From Devosia sp. MC521 (GTDB lineage: Bacteria; Pseudomonadota; Alphaproteobacteria; Rhizobiales; Devosiaceae): a stretch of 64,000 nucleotides of DNA. Below the pieces are notes generated by a model, which made no database searches, was not told the origin of the DNA, and saw only the letters and a list, made by a program, of their open reading frames with translations. The stretch is taken from contig NZ_CP059902.1 of assembly GCF_014127105.1 (NCBI RefSeq), positions 2,327,001 through 2,391,000 of the forward strand. Reading direction: 5' to 3'. The translations under genes and the position numbers were made by a program. Shown one piece after another: positions 45,612-54,379 of this stretch (position 1 is its first letter; every line of letters starts with the position of its first letter).

Positions 45612-45778
45612 CTTACTTGGAACGTTGAATCTATTAACAATTTTGACTTTTACGTCACAATAGACTTGGCAGCCACGGCAAAACGATCCACTCCAACCGG
45701 CAGTTTTTGCCTCTTGCTTGTGAAACCACAGAGCATCAGCTAAATCGAACCGATCTATCTAACGACGAGACTGCCCAA

Positions 45779-46645
45779 ATGCTGTTTTCCAGCGCCGATG
45801 AATTTGTGAAGGCCCCGAGACGCGCGATCACCGTGTTTGGCATGGCAGGCGTGGGCAAAACTCGTCTGAGCAATATGCTGCGCGACAATAGCTGGTTCCA
45901 CTATTCGGCCGACTACCGCATTGGCACGCGCTACATGGGCGAGTTTATCGTCGACAATTTCAAACATGAGGCGATGAAGGTCCCGTTCCTGGCGCAGCTG
46001 CTGCGCTCGGACTCCATCTACATCTCGTCCAACATTACCTTCGACAATCTCGACCCGCTCTCGACCTATCTCGGCACGCCGGGCGATGAAACGCGGGGTG
46101 GATTGCCCTTGGCGGAATATCAACGTCGCCAAGAGCAACATCGCGTAGCGGAAATCGCGGCGCTGCAGGACGTTCCCTACTTCTTCGACCGTGCGAAAGC
46201 CCTGTACGGCTACAATGACTTTATTGCAGACACGGGCGGCTCGCTGATCGAAGTGATCGACCCAACCAATGCCGAAGACCCGGTGGTTAAGACGCTGGCC
46301 GCGCACACAGCGCTTATTTACATCCGCGGCACCGACAAGGATGCGATCGAGCTGGTCAAGCGGTTTAAAAAGTCGCCAAAGCCAATGTATTATCGCCCCG
46401 AGTTTCTCGTTGAGAAATGGGCCGAGTATAAGCTGATCAACGGCGTTATGGACGACTGCGATGTTGACCCAGCCGGGTTCGGAGCCTGGGGCTTTGAAGC
46501 TCTGCTCCATGATCGTCTGCCGCGCTACCAAGCGCTCGCGGACAATTTCGGCTATGTTATCGAAGCATCGGACTTGGCCACTGTCCGGGATGGCGACGAG
46601 TTTATCGATCTGGTGGCCGCCGCAATTGAGAAGCGAATGCGCTAG
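45779..46645 (+). CDS. P-loop ATPase of unknown function next to metA
   Basis: A 288-residue protein with a Walker A motif GMAGVGKT at about residues 20-27 (from the ATG at 45779) and no signal peptide. Other segments are DYRIGTRYMGEFIVDNFKHEAMKVPFLAQLL, FIADTGGSLIEVIDP and TALIYIRGTDKDAIELVKRFKK. The fold looks kinase-like or nucleotide-binding, and the function is not known to me. A GAGA stands 8 bases before the ATG; an upstream TTG at 45707 is less likely. It is oriented with metA but a strong GC hairpin (46644-46672) separates them. Confidence 0.75.
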   Translation: MLFSSADEFVKAPRRAITVFGMAGVGKTRLSNMLRDNSWFHYSADYRIGTRYMGEFIVDNFKHEAMKVPFLAQLLRSDSIYISSNITFDNLDPLSTYLGTPGDETRGGLPLAEYQRRQEQHRVAEIAALQDVPYFFDRAKALYGYNDFIADTGGSLIEVIDPTNAEDPVVKTLAAHTALIYIRGTDKDAIELVKRFKKSPKPMYYRPEFLVEKWAEYKLINGVMDDCDVDPAGFGAWGFEALLHDRLPRYQALADNFGYVIEASDLATVRDGDEFIDLVAAAIEKRMR

Positions 46646-46672
46646 CGCGCGCACCCCGTGGTGACGCGCGCT
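46644..46672 (+). other. Strong GC hairpin between the ATPase gene and metA
   Basis: AGCGCGCGCACC-CCGT-GGTGACGCGCGCT, one bulged base, starting at the ATPase stop codon. No T-run follows. It may weaken read-through or protect the metA message. Confidence 0.6.
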
Positions 46673-46714
46673 CCGCTCGAAACGCTCTCTCCTTGCATCG
46701 AATAAGAGGCCACC

Positions 46715-47626
46715 ATGCCTATTAGAATTCCAGACGGGCTGCCCGCCCGAAAGACCCTCGAAGACGAGGGCGTCTATGTCATGGATTCCTCGCGCGCTGC
46801 GCGTCAGGATATCCGTCCGCTTGAAATCGGCCTGCTCAATCTGATGCCGAATAAGGAGCGAACTGAAACCCAGTTCACGCGCCTTATCGGCTCGACGCCG
46901 TTACAGGTGAACCTGTCGCTCGTACGCATCACCGAGCACCAGTCCAAGCACACCTCGGAAGAATACCTCAATTCGTTCTACCAAACCTGGGACGAAGTGA
47001 AGAACAAGAAGTTCGACGGCTTCATCATCACGGGCGCGCCGATTGCGCATATGCCGTTTGAGGAAGTGCGCTACTGGCCAGAAATGCTCGAAATTATGGA
47101 GTGGACCCGCACCAATGTGCACCACACCATGTTTATCTGCTGGGGCGCTCAAGCCGCGCTGCACCACTTCCACGGTGCCCGTCGCTATCGCACCGAGAAA
47201 AAGTCGTTTGGTGTGTACGAGCATCAAGTGATCACTCCGCGTTCGCCATTTCTGCGCGGCATGTCCGATAATCTGATGGTGCCCGTTTCGCGCTACAATG
47301 ATATCGACCGCAGCACGCTCGGTGATAACCTTGAGATTATGGTTGATAGCCAAGACGTTGGCCTGTGCATGCTGGGCGACAAAAACCAGCGCGCGGTCTA
47401 TTTCCTCAACCACTTCGAATACGACAATCGCTCGTTAGCCGATGAGTATGAACGCGATATCAATGAGGGGCTCGACACCCCGCCGCCGGCCAATCTTTAT
47501 CCGGACAATGATCCGACCCAAGCGCCGCGCAATATCTGGCGTAGCCATGGGCATCTCTTGTTCCAAAACTGGATCAACGAGATCTACCAATCCACGCCAT
47601 ACAATCTCGACGAGATTGGCGCATAA
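46715..47626 (+). CDS. metA: Homoserine O-acyltransferase MetA
   Basis: MetA activates homoserine with succinyl- or acetyl-CoA in methionine synthesis. The 303-residue product starts MPIRIPDGLPARKTLEDEGV and carries the catalytic cysteine C142 in TMFICWGAQAALHHF, plus the later NHFEYDNRSLADEYERD and SHGHLLFQNWINE. Position 111, which helps decide acyl specificity (Gly for succinyl in E. coli, Glu for acetyl in Bacillus), is Ala here in GAPIAHMPF, so the donor cannot be assigned. A strong terminator follows. The 69-base leader shows no convincing SAM riboswitch. Confidence 0.95.
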   Translation: MPIRIPDGLPARKTLEDEGVYVMDSSRAARQDIRPLEIGLLNLMPNKERTETQFTRLIGSTPLQVNLSLVRITEHQSKHTSEEYLNSFYQTWDEVKNKKFDGFIITGAPIAHMPFEEVRYWPEMLEIMEWTRTNVHHTMFICWGAQAALHHFHGARRYRTEKKSFGVYEHQVITPRSPFLRGMSDNLMVPVSRYNDIDRSTLGDNLEIMVDSQDVGLCMLGDKNQRAVYFLNHFEYDNRSLADEYERDINEGLDTPPPANLYPDNDPTQAPRNIWRSHGHLLFQNWINEIYQSTPYNLDEIGA

Positions 47627-47631
47627 TATCC

Positions 47632-47660
47632 AAAGGGGCCCTCGTGGCCCCTTTGTTTTG
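47632..47660 (+). terminator. Terminator of metA
   Basis: AAAGGGGCC-CTCGT-GGCCCCTTT at 47632-47653 followed by GTTTTG. Confidence 0.9.
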
Positions 47661-47744
47661 GAACGGCTCTCCCCCACTTGGGGTTAAAGCCTTGTATTGG
47701 CGCAGAACGCCCTTAAATTCTGGGTGCCATTGAGGACTGACCGC

Positions 47745-49196
47745 GTGCCGCAACCGCCCACCAGACTGACCGACGAAATCGGTATTGCTCTTTCCAATCT
47801 TGCAGATAGCGCCACTGGCGTGATGACCCCAACCTTGAGATTGGGCGTCACCGGCTTGAGCCGCGCTGGCAAAACCATCTTCATCACCGCGCTCGTTCAT
47901 AACCTCCTCACCAATGGGCGTTTGCCTGGCTTTGTGCCGGCATCTGAGGGGCGTTTCATTGGCGCGCGATTGGCCGAATACCCCGATGCGACCATCCCGC
48001 GCTTTGCCTATGAGCAGCATCTGGCAACGCTGACGGGCAACCCGCCGACGTGGCCAGAAGGCACAAAACGCATTTCACAGCTCAGGATTGTCCTGAAATA
48101 TCAGTCAGCCAAATGGTGGTCCAATATGCGTGGCCCGGCCACGCTGAACCTCGATATCGTCGACTACCCCGGCGAATGGCTGCTTGACCTGCCGCTCTTG
48201 GGCCTGTCCTACGCCGAGTGGAGCAAGGACGCGCTGGAGCGCGCACAAAAGCCGGGACACCTCGCCGAGGCTTCCGAATTCCTGACCGAGCTTAACACGG
48301 TTGACGTGAAGGGGGAGGCAACGGACGTTTTGGCCGAGCATCTTGCTGCGGCCTTCACGACCTATCTGCGCCGCAGCCGCGAGCACGGAGCCCTCTCGAC
48401 GCTACCACCCGGTCGCTTCCTGTTGCCCGGTGATTTGGAAGGCTCGCCTGCCCTCACCTTCGCGCCCCTGCCGCTGCCTGCCGGAGACATTCCGCGCAAT
48501 AGCCTCTACCGCATGCTTGAGCAGCGCTACGAGGCCTATAAGGACCGCATCGTTCGCCCGTTCTTCCGCGATCACTTTGCCCGGCTTGATCGGCAGATCG
48601 TACTGGTCGATACGCTGCGCGCGCTGAACACTGGCGCTGCCGCAGTGAGCGATCTCGAAACGGCGCTGACCGCTGTTATGGCTTGTTTCCGTCAGGGTGA
48701 AGCGAACCCTATTATGCGGCCATTCTCGCGCCGGATCGATCGGGTTCTGTTCGCGGCAACGAAAGCGGACCATGTGCACCACACGAGCCACGACAAGCTC
48801 GAAGCCATTCTCAATCGGCTGGTTGCTAATGCGGCCAAGCGCGGCCGCTTTGCAGGGGCTGACGCCAAATCCATGGCGCTTGCCGGCATTCGTGCGACCA
48901 CCGAAGGCACCATTCGCGAGGATGGTCACACGCTGCCCACGCTGGTTGGAACGCCCATCGCCGGCGAAGAACTGGATGGGACTGTCTATGACGGCAAGAC
49001 CGAAATCGCTCTATTCCCGGGCGACTTGCCTGCGCGGCCGGATTCATTATTCGAAGACGGCGCGCCAGTGGACTTGAATTTCCTGCGTTTCACGCCGCCG
49101 CAACGCCTTGAGCGCAACGCCGCCGGTGATGTGGTGCTTCCGCATATCCGCCTAGACCGCGCCATTGATTATCTCATTGGAGACTGGATGGCATGA
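47745..49196 (+). CDS. YcjX family P-loop NTPase
   Basis: A 483-residue protein of the YcjX (DUF463) family, P-loop NTPases linked to envelope stress in enterobacteria. The P loop GLSRAGKT is at about 37-44, followed by the family blocks FVPASEGRFIGARLAEYPD, LNLDIVDYPGEWLLDLPLL, DRQIVLVDTLRALNTG and RIDRVLFAATKADHVH. The GTG at 47745, with GAGGA 8 bases upstream, is preferred to a TTG at 47697. It overlaps the next gene by 4 bases (ATGA). The exact role is not established. Confidence 0.9.
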   Translation: MPQPPTRLTDEIGIALSNLADSATGVMTPTLRLGVTGLSRAGKTIFITALVHNLLTNGRLPGFVPASEGRFIGARLAEYPDATIPRFAYEQHLATLTGNPPTWPEGTKRISQLRIVLKYQSAKWWSNMRGPATLNLDIVDYPGEWLLDLPLLGLSYAEWSKDALERAQKPGHLAEASEFLTELNTVDVKGEATDVLAEHLAAAFTTYLRRSREHGALSTLPPGRFLLPGDLEGSPALTFAPLPLPAGDIPRNSLYRMLEQRYEAYKDRIVRPFFRDHFARLDRQIVLVDTLRALNTGAAAVSDLETALTAVMACFRQGEANPIMRPFSRRIDRVLFAATKADHVHHTSHDKLEAILNRLVANAAKRGRFAGADAKSMALAGIRATTEGTIREDGHTLPTLVGTPIAGEELDGTVYDGKTEIALFPGDLPARPDSLFEDGAPVDLNFLRFTPPQRLERNAAGDVVLPHIRLDRAIDYLIGDWMA

Positions 49197-50209
49197 AGCG
49201 CCCTGTTGCCCACACCGTCACGTCGTCCGAAGAGAGCCAGGTGCCCGTGCGCGCACCAAGGGCATTCGCAGCGGAACGGGCGGAGATCGTTGAAGTCGCG
49301 TTCGAGCCTGAACCAGACCCGGAATTGATAACGCCACTGGCCCGACGCATGGGCTGGGTTGGGCGGATCGCCTGGACGACGGGTGGCATCCTCATATCCG
49401 CCGGACTGTGTCTGGCGGCTGAGCGGCTCATCAGCGATCTCTTCGCGCAGAACGTCTATGTCGGCTACATTGGGTTAGGCGTTCTTGGCGCGTTCATCGT
49501 CGCCATCCTGGCCCTGCTGACGCGCGAGTTTTTTGCGCTCCGACGCCTGCGCGTTCTTGATGCGCTCAAGGCCGATGCCGCACGCGCAAAAGCCGAGAAC
49601 GACCGCCACCGTGCGGGCAAAGTCGCCGACGAACTGCTCGCCATATACGCGTCTCGCGCCGATCTGGCACAAGCTAAGCAAAACGTCTCCGAACATCTGC
49701 CCAATATGTTCGACGGCAATGAGGTGATCGCTCTCTCGGAGCGCGCGCTGATGTCCCCGCTTGATGCGAAGGCCAAACGCCTCACTGCCGCGTCGGCGCG
49801 TCGCGTGGCGCTTGTTACGGCTGTGTCGCCCCGCGCGCTGATCGACATCGCCTTTGTGATTTATGAGAGCATCCGGCTCGCAAGCTCTATTGCAGCCCTC
49901 TACGGGGCCCGCCCGGGCCTGTTTGGCTTCTTTAGGCTCACGGGTGCCGTTCTCTCCCATTTGGCCGTCACAGGCGGCTTGGTGCTCACGGACGGCATCG
50001 TCGAACAGCTCGTCGGGCAAGGTCTGGCCGCGAAGCTGTCGGCACGCTTGGGCGAAGGCGTGGTGAACGGTCTGATGACCGTGCGTGTCGGTATCGCCGC
50101 GATGCGGGTCGTGAGGCCACTGCCATTTGACGCCCAACCGCAGCCGATGGTTCGCGACTTCATTCCTGAGCTGGTGAAGATCACGCAGGATGCGGGCAAA
50201 GGGGCATAA
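49193..50209 (+). CDS. YcjF/DUF697 family membrane protein
   Basis: A 338-residue inner-membrane protein. The N-terminus is polar and acidic; two transmembrane helices lie near 55-80 (WTTGGILISAGLCLAAERLI) and 92-112 (YIGLGVLGAFIVAILALL), then a coiled coil, then the DUF697 domain (AVSPRALIDIAFVIYESIRLASSIAALYGARPG). It is the standard partner of YcjX and is translationally coupled to it. Confidence 0.9.
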   Translation: MKRPVAHTVTSSEESQVPVRAPRAFAAERAEIVEVAFEPEPDPELITPLARRMGWVGRIAWTTGGILISAGLCLAAERLISDLFAQNVYVGYIGLGVLGAFIVAILALLTREFFALRRLRVLDALKADAARAKAENDRHRAGKVADELLAIYASRADLAQAKQNVSEHLPNMFDGNEVIALSERALMSPLDAKAKRLTAASARRVALVTAVSPRALIDIAFVIYESIRLASSIAALYGARPGLFGFFRLTGAVLSHLAVTGGLVLTDGIVEQLVGQGLAAKLSARLGEGVVNGLMTVRVGIAAMRVVRPLPFDAQPQPMVRDFIPELVKITQDAGKGA

Positions 50210-50252
50210 GCAATCAGTTGCCGGAGCTTGGTCGTCCGGCCTCCTTCCACTT

Positions 50253-50347
50253 CGTCATCGCCGGGCTCGCCCCCGGGATCCAGACCGGACCATCATCGCA
50301 CTGGATTGCCGGGACAAGCCCGGCAATGACGATGGAGGGGGGGGGGG
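50253..50347. repeat. REP-like palindromic element with an 11-base G tract
   Basis: CATCGCCGGGCTC...GCACTGGATTGCCGGGACAAGCCCGGCAATGACGATGG, the common alphaproteobacterial intergenic palindrome built on TGCCGGG/CCCGGCA, followed by G11 at 50337-50347. A diverged copy is at 51231-51308. No gene lies in the 170-base gap. Confidence 0.7.
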
Positions 50348-50379
50348 CCCGGAGGGTGACGGCTGGTGAATGTGGGCCG

Positions 50380-51141
50380 TTAGGCAGCGAGGCGGATATC
50401 GCCAATGGCTTGAAATTGCTCGACCTGTGGCCGAGCGAAATAATAGCCTTGGAAGAGCGAAATACCGGCCTGACGGAGCGCGTTGAGTTCGCCCTCAGTC
50501 TCAACGCCTTCGGCCAATACCATCACGCCCAACTGCTGGGCCATGGTTACAATAGCGCCGATAATATGCTGGCGCGCCGACGACGTATCAATGCCGCGCA
50601 GCAGTTCCATATCGATCTTGATGAGGTCTGGCTGGAATTTAGCAAGCAGGCCGAGCCCGGCATAGCCAGCGCCGAAATCATCAAGCGCGGTCAGAAAACC
50701 CATGCGCTTATACTCGGCCACGATGTTGGCAACGTGTGAGGCATCGGCCATGCGTTCGTTCTCGGTGAACTCAAACATCAGGCGATGCGGGTTGAACTCT
50801 GTGCGTGCCGCAGCGGCCAAGGTCGCGCGGATGCAGGCGCGTGGCTCATAAACCGCATTGGGCATGAAGTTGATCGAAAGACGGGCTGTCGACGATGCTG
50901 GCAAATGCTGGCCTGCCAGCTCAATGGCTTTTACGCGACACGCCTGGTCGAAGACATAACGGTTCGCTTCCGTGACGACTGCGAGCACCGTACCGGCCCC
51001 CTGTCCTTCGGCACCCCGAACCAGTGCCTCATAGCCCCAGATTTCTCCGGCACTCACATCGACGATTGGTTGAAACGCCATGGTGAAGGCAATCGGAAAC
51101 GGTTCCGCATCTTTGCAGCCTCGGCATGAAACGGCACTCAT
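50380..51141 (-). CDS. EAL domain c-di-GMP phosphodiesterase
   Basis: A 253-residue stand-alone EAL protein. The signature is complete: EALVR at 38-42, a conserved Asn in LSINFMPNAV, ENERM glutamate region FEFTENERM, DDFGAGYAGL, the lysine in IKIDMELLRG, and AEGVETEGEL, then QGYYFARP. Catalysis of c-di-GMP hydrolysis is therefore expected. The N-terminus MSAVSCRGCKDAEPF has a CxxC pair not typical of EAL proteins. No transmembrane or GGDEF domain. It lies between two repeat-bearing gaps, with no operon partner. Confidence 0.9.
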   Translation of the reverse strand: MSAVSCRGCKDAEPFPIAFTMAFQPIVDVSAGEIWGYEALVRGAEGQGAGTVLAVVTEANRYVFDQACRVKAIELAGQHLPASSTARLSINFMPNAVYEPRACIRATLAAAARTEFNPHRLMFEFTENERMADASHVANIVAEYKRMGFLTALDDFGAGYAGLGLLAKFQPDLIKIDMELLRGIDTSSARQHIIGAIVTMAQQLGVMVLAEGVETEGELNALRQAGISLFQGYYFARPQVEQFQAIGDIRLAA

Positions 51142-51230
51142 CGACTAGCCTATGTGGTCAGAAAGAAATACGCCGCGTTCCTAAGGCAGGAGAGCTTAAA
51201 GCATCCACAACGGAGCGCGGTAGCAGCGGG

Positions 51231-51308
51231 CGTCATCCCCGGACTTATGCCGGGGAGAGTGAACAAGCATCGCACTGGATTGCCGGAACAGGCTCGGTAG
51301 TGTGATGG
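51231..51308. repeat. Diverged REP-like element
   Basis: CGTCATCCCCGGACTTATGCCGGGG, then GCATCGCACTGGATTGCCGG, the same 20 bases as in the element at 50253. The rest of the 299-base gap (51142-51440) holds GC-rich inverted pieces such as CCCCTACAGGGG and no gene. Confidence 0.55.
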
Positions 51309-51440
51309 AGGGGCCAATATCCCCACCCGGCCTTCCCCTACAGGGGAGGAGCCAGATCGAGTCCGACGGGAGATATTATCATTAGGCGCTGTCGTCCCTC
51401 CCCCTATTAGGCGAGGTTAGGTGGGGGTGATAAAACCCAC

Positions 51441-51761
51441 TCAGTCCTTAGCCGCGCTCGGCGCTAGGGTCAGTTTGAGACCATCTAGGTCGTCTGAACA
51501 GAGGATCTGGCACGAGAGACGCGAGTTCGACTTCACGTCGCCGACCGTGTCCAGCATATCATCTTCGTCGTCATTGGCAGCGCCAACGGCGTCCAGCCAT
51601 TCCGGATCAACATAGACATGGCACGTCGCGCAGGCGCAGGCGCCGCCGCATTCAGCCTTAATGTTCAGGCCCCAATCGCGGATCACTTCCATCACGCGCC
51701 AGCCTTCCAAGCCCTCAAGCTCGTGAACTTCGCCAGCCTGATCAGTTACAGTGATCTTCAT
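51441..51761 (-). CDS. [2Fe-2S] ferredoxin (adrenodoxin type), copy 1
   Basis: A 106-residue ferredoxin with the cluster ligands C38-x5-C44-x2-C47 in AECGGACACATCHVYVD and a fourth cysteine in RLSCQIL near 84; an extra cysteine, C42, sits within the loop. The acidic stretch NDDEDDMLD is the usual partner-binding helix of adrenodoxin-type ferredoxins. It carries electrons from a reductase to P450s or biosynthetic enzymes. A ferredoxin-NADP reductase gene lies 95 bases upstream on the same strand, so the two could work together. Confidence 0.92.
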   Translation of the reverse strand: MKITVTDQAGEVHELEGLEGWRVMEVIRDWGLNIKAECGGACACATCHVYVDPEWLDAVGAANDDEDDMLDTVGDVKSNSRLSCQILCSDDLDGLKLTLAPSAAKD

Positions 51762-51856
51762 TCAGTCGCTCCTCAACAGCGCGATGGGGATAAAGCCGAA
51801 AGGGCGTAGAAGCAAGTCCTACGCCCTCGCCGCAAACAGTGTGTTGGGCGCGAGCC

Positions 51857-52885
<1,029 letters not shown>

Positions 52886-53033
52886 TCACGTCCAATCGAA
52901 ACCAGAGCCCAGTGGACTCTGGATATAAGGTCCCATCGGGGCCAAGTGCCCCGCACTGAATGAATGGGAACAGCCGCTGTCACCAGCGCCCCCGTTTTGC
53001 CTAGTCAAAGGCGATACGCGCGCTCCACTTAAC

Positions 53034-54308
53034 TCACGACGCGCGTCGAAGGAAGGGGCGCGTGCCCGCAGGCACTTCCGTCAATCCAACTGGCTGATAA
53101 AACAATGCCATTTCTGGCAGTCGTTTTTCGATCAGCGCTTGGCGCGACGGCTCATGGCTAACCACGAGCGCGGTGAAGCCACAACGATACATATGCGGAA
53201 TCTGATCCTGCAGAACATCGCCTACAGCTCTGATTTCACCGGCATATTTGAGCCGTTCCGCCAATAAACGTGCGGTCGAATAACCGCGACCATCGGTGTA
53301 GGCCGGGAACGAAATCGCAATGGAGGCAAAGCGCGCGAGATCATCTTCCACCGCTTCGATCTTGTCGCCGGGGGCTATAAGAAGTCCGAGCGGATGCGGA
53401 TTGGCAAGATAGTCGCTGCGGTGCGTGAGGAAGTGGGCAAGCGGGACGTGCACATAGCGCGCCTCCGAAGGCGAGACATCCTCTGAAAAAGCGGTGAAGG
53501 GATCAGCGATAAAAGCGCCATCCTTCCAGAGCGTGTGACGAGCAGCGGCGGTCATAGCGGGGGCAATCGCTCCGTTGAAATCATAATGGATACCGCATTC
53601 TTTCTTGTTCTTGCCGCGCCAACGGCCAGCACGCGGGTCTTCGCCCTCTGCCACCGCCGAAGTACATGGCGCGCAGCCGATGGACTTAAAGCCCTTGGCG
53701 TAGAGCGGATGCTCGGGGAGCTTGTGCTCATTGCGATAGGCGATGACGTCTTCGTCGGTAAAATAAGCGAGCGGATTGACCTTGATGCGATCATCAGCGG
53801 TCAATTCAAAATGCGGCAGCACCCCGCGCTCTCTGGTCTGGTGGCGCTTACGCCCCGTCACCCAACCGCCAAATTGTAGCGTGATCGGCTCGAGCGGTTC
53901 GGTCTTACGAATATGGCAGCAGCTATCCGGGTCCGACTGCCAGAGCGTGCCATCAGGATCGAAGCGCGTGATGTCTTTTGGATCGGGATGGATCGCGCGG
54001 ACATTAGAGAGACCGAGCGTGCGCTTGAGCGTCTGAACGTATTCGAGCGTCTCGGCAAAGTGCTTGCCAGTTTCGAGGAAATAAACCGGCATGGAGGGGT
54101 CGAGCTGCGCCACCATATGCAGCAGCACAGCAGAATCCGCACCAAAGCTTGAGACAATGGCGAGATCGTCAGGCAGGACATCGCTGACGGCATAGCGCAG
54201 CACACCAACGGCATCCATTTCGTCGAACATGCCATTGAGCGCCAGGATGCCGAGGGCACGCAGCTTTTCATTGGCGACGGGAACGGGGGCGAGTTTAGGC
54301 ATTGCCAT
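53034..54308 (-). CDS. cysH: CysH-type APS/PAPS reductase fused to DUF934
   Basis: A 424-residue fusion. Residues 1 to about 265 are a phosphoadenylyl/adenylyl sulfate reductase: SSFGADSAVLLHMV P-loop-like site, the iron-sulfur type CC at 130-131 in DSCCHIRKTEP, CxxC at 212-215 in GCAPCT, and the catalytic ECGIH at 238-241. The CC plus CxxC pattern indicates the [4Fe-4S] APS reductase class. Residues about 268-424 resemble DUF934, with TDGRGYSTARLLAERL and GEIRAVGDVLQDQIPHMYRCGF, a protein normally encoded by a separate gene. It converts (P)APS to sulfite. The ATG at 54306-54308 with GAGGGGG upstream is chosen. Part of cysG-DUF2849-cysI-cysH. Confidence 0.9.
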   Translation of the reverse strand: MAMPKLAPVPVANEKLRALGILALNGMFDEMDAVGVLRYAVSDVLPDDLAIVSSFGADSAVLLHMVAQLDPSMPVYFLETGKHFAETLEYVQTLKRTLGLSNVRAIHPDPKDITRFDPDGTLWQSDPDSCCHIRKTEPLEPITLQFGGWVTGRKRHQTRERGVLPHFELTADDRIKVNPLAYFTDEDVIAYRNEHKLPEHPLYAKGFKSIGCAPCTSAVAEGEDPRAGRWRGKNKKECGIHYDFNGAIAPAMTAAARHTLWKDGAFIADPFTAFSEDVSPSEARYVHVPLAHFLTHRSDYLANPHPLGLLIAPGDKIEAVEDDLARFASIAISFPAYTDGRGYSTARLLAERLKYAGEIRAVGDVLQDQIPHMYRCGFTALVVSHEPSRQALIEKRLPEMALFYQPVGLTEVPAGTRPFLRRAS

Positions 54309-54379
54309 AAGAAGAGGCCCCCTCACCCGTCTCTGCGCGCCGACCGCTCCCCCAAAGGGAGAGGTATAGAGAAGTAAGA

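Noticed and set aside
46656..46714. Possible SAM-II riboswitch before metA (CGTGGTGA match)
   Set aside because: Only eight bases match. The pairing segment with GCCACGTTAA is absent, and CGTGGTGA is already part of a GC hairpin.
50218..50739. A 173-codon plus-strand frame
   Set aside because: It spans the repeat element and the antisense of the EAL gene, which has all catalytic motifs.
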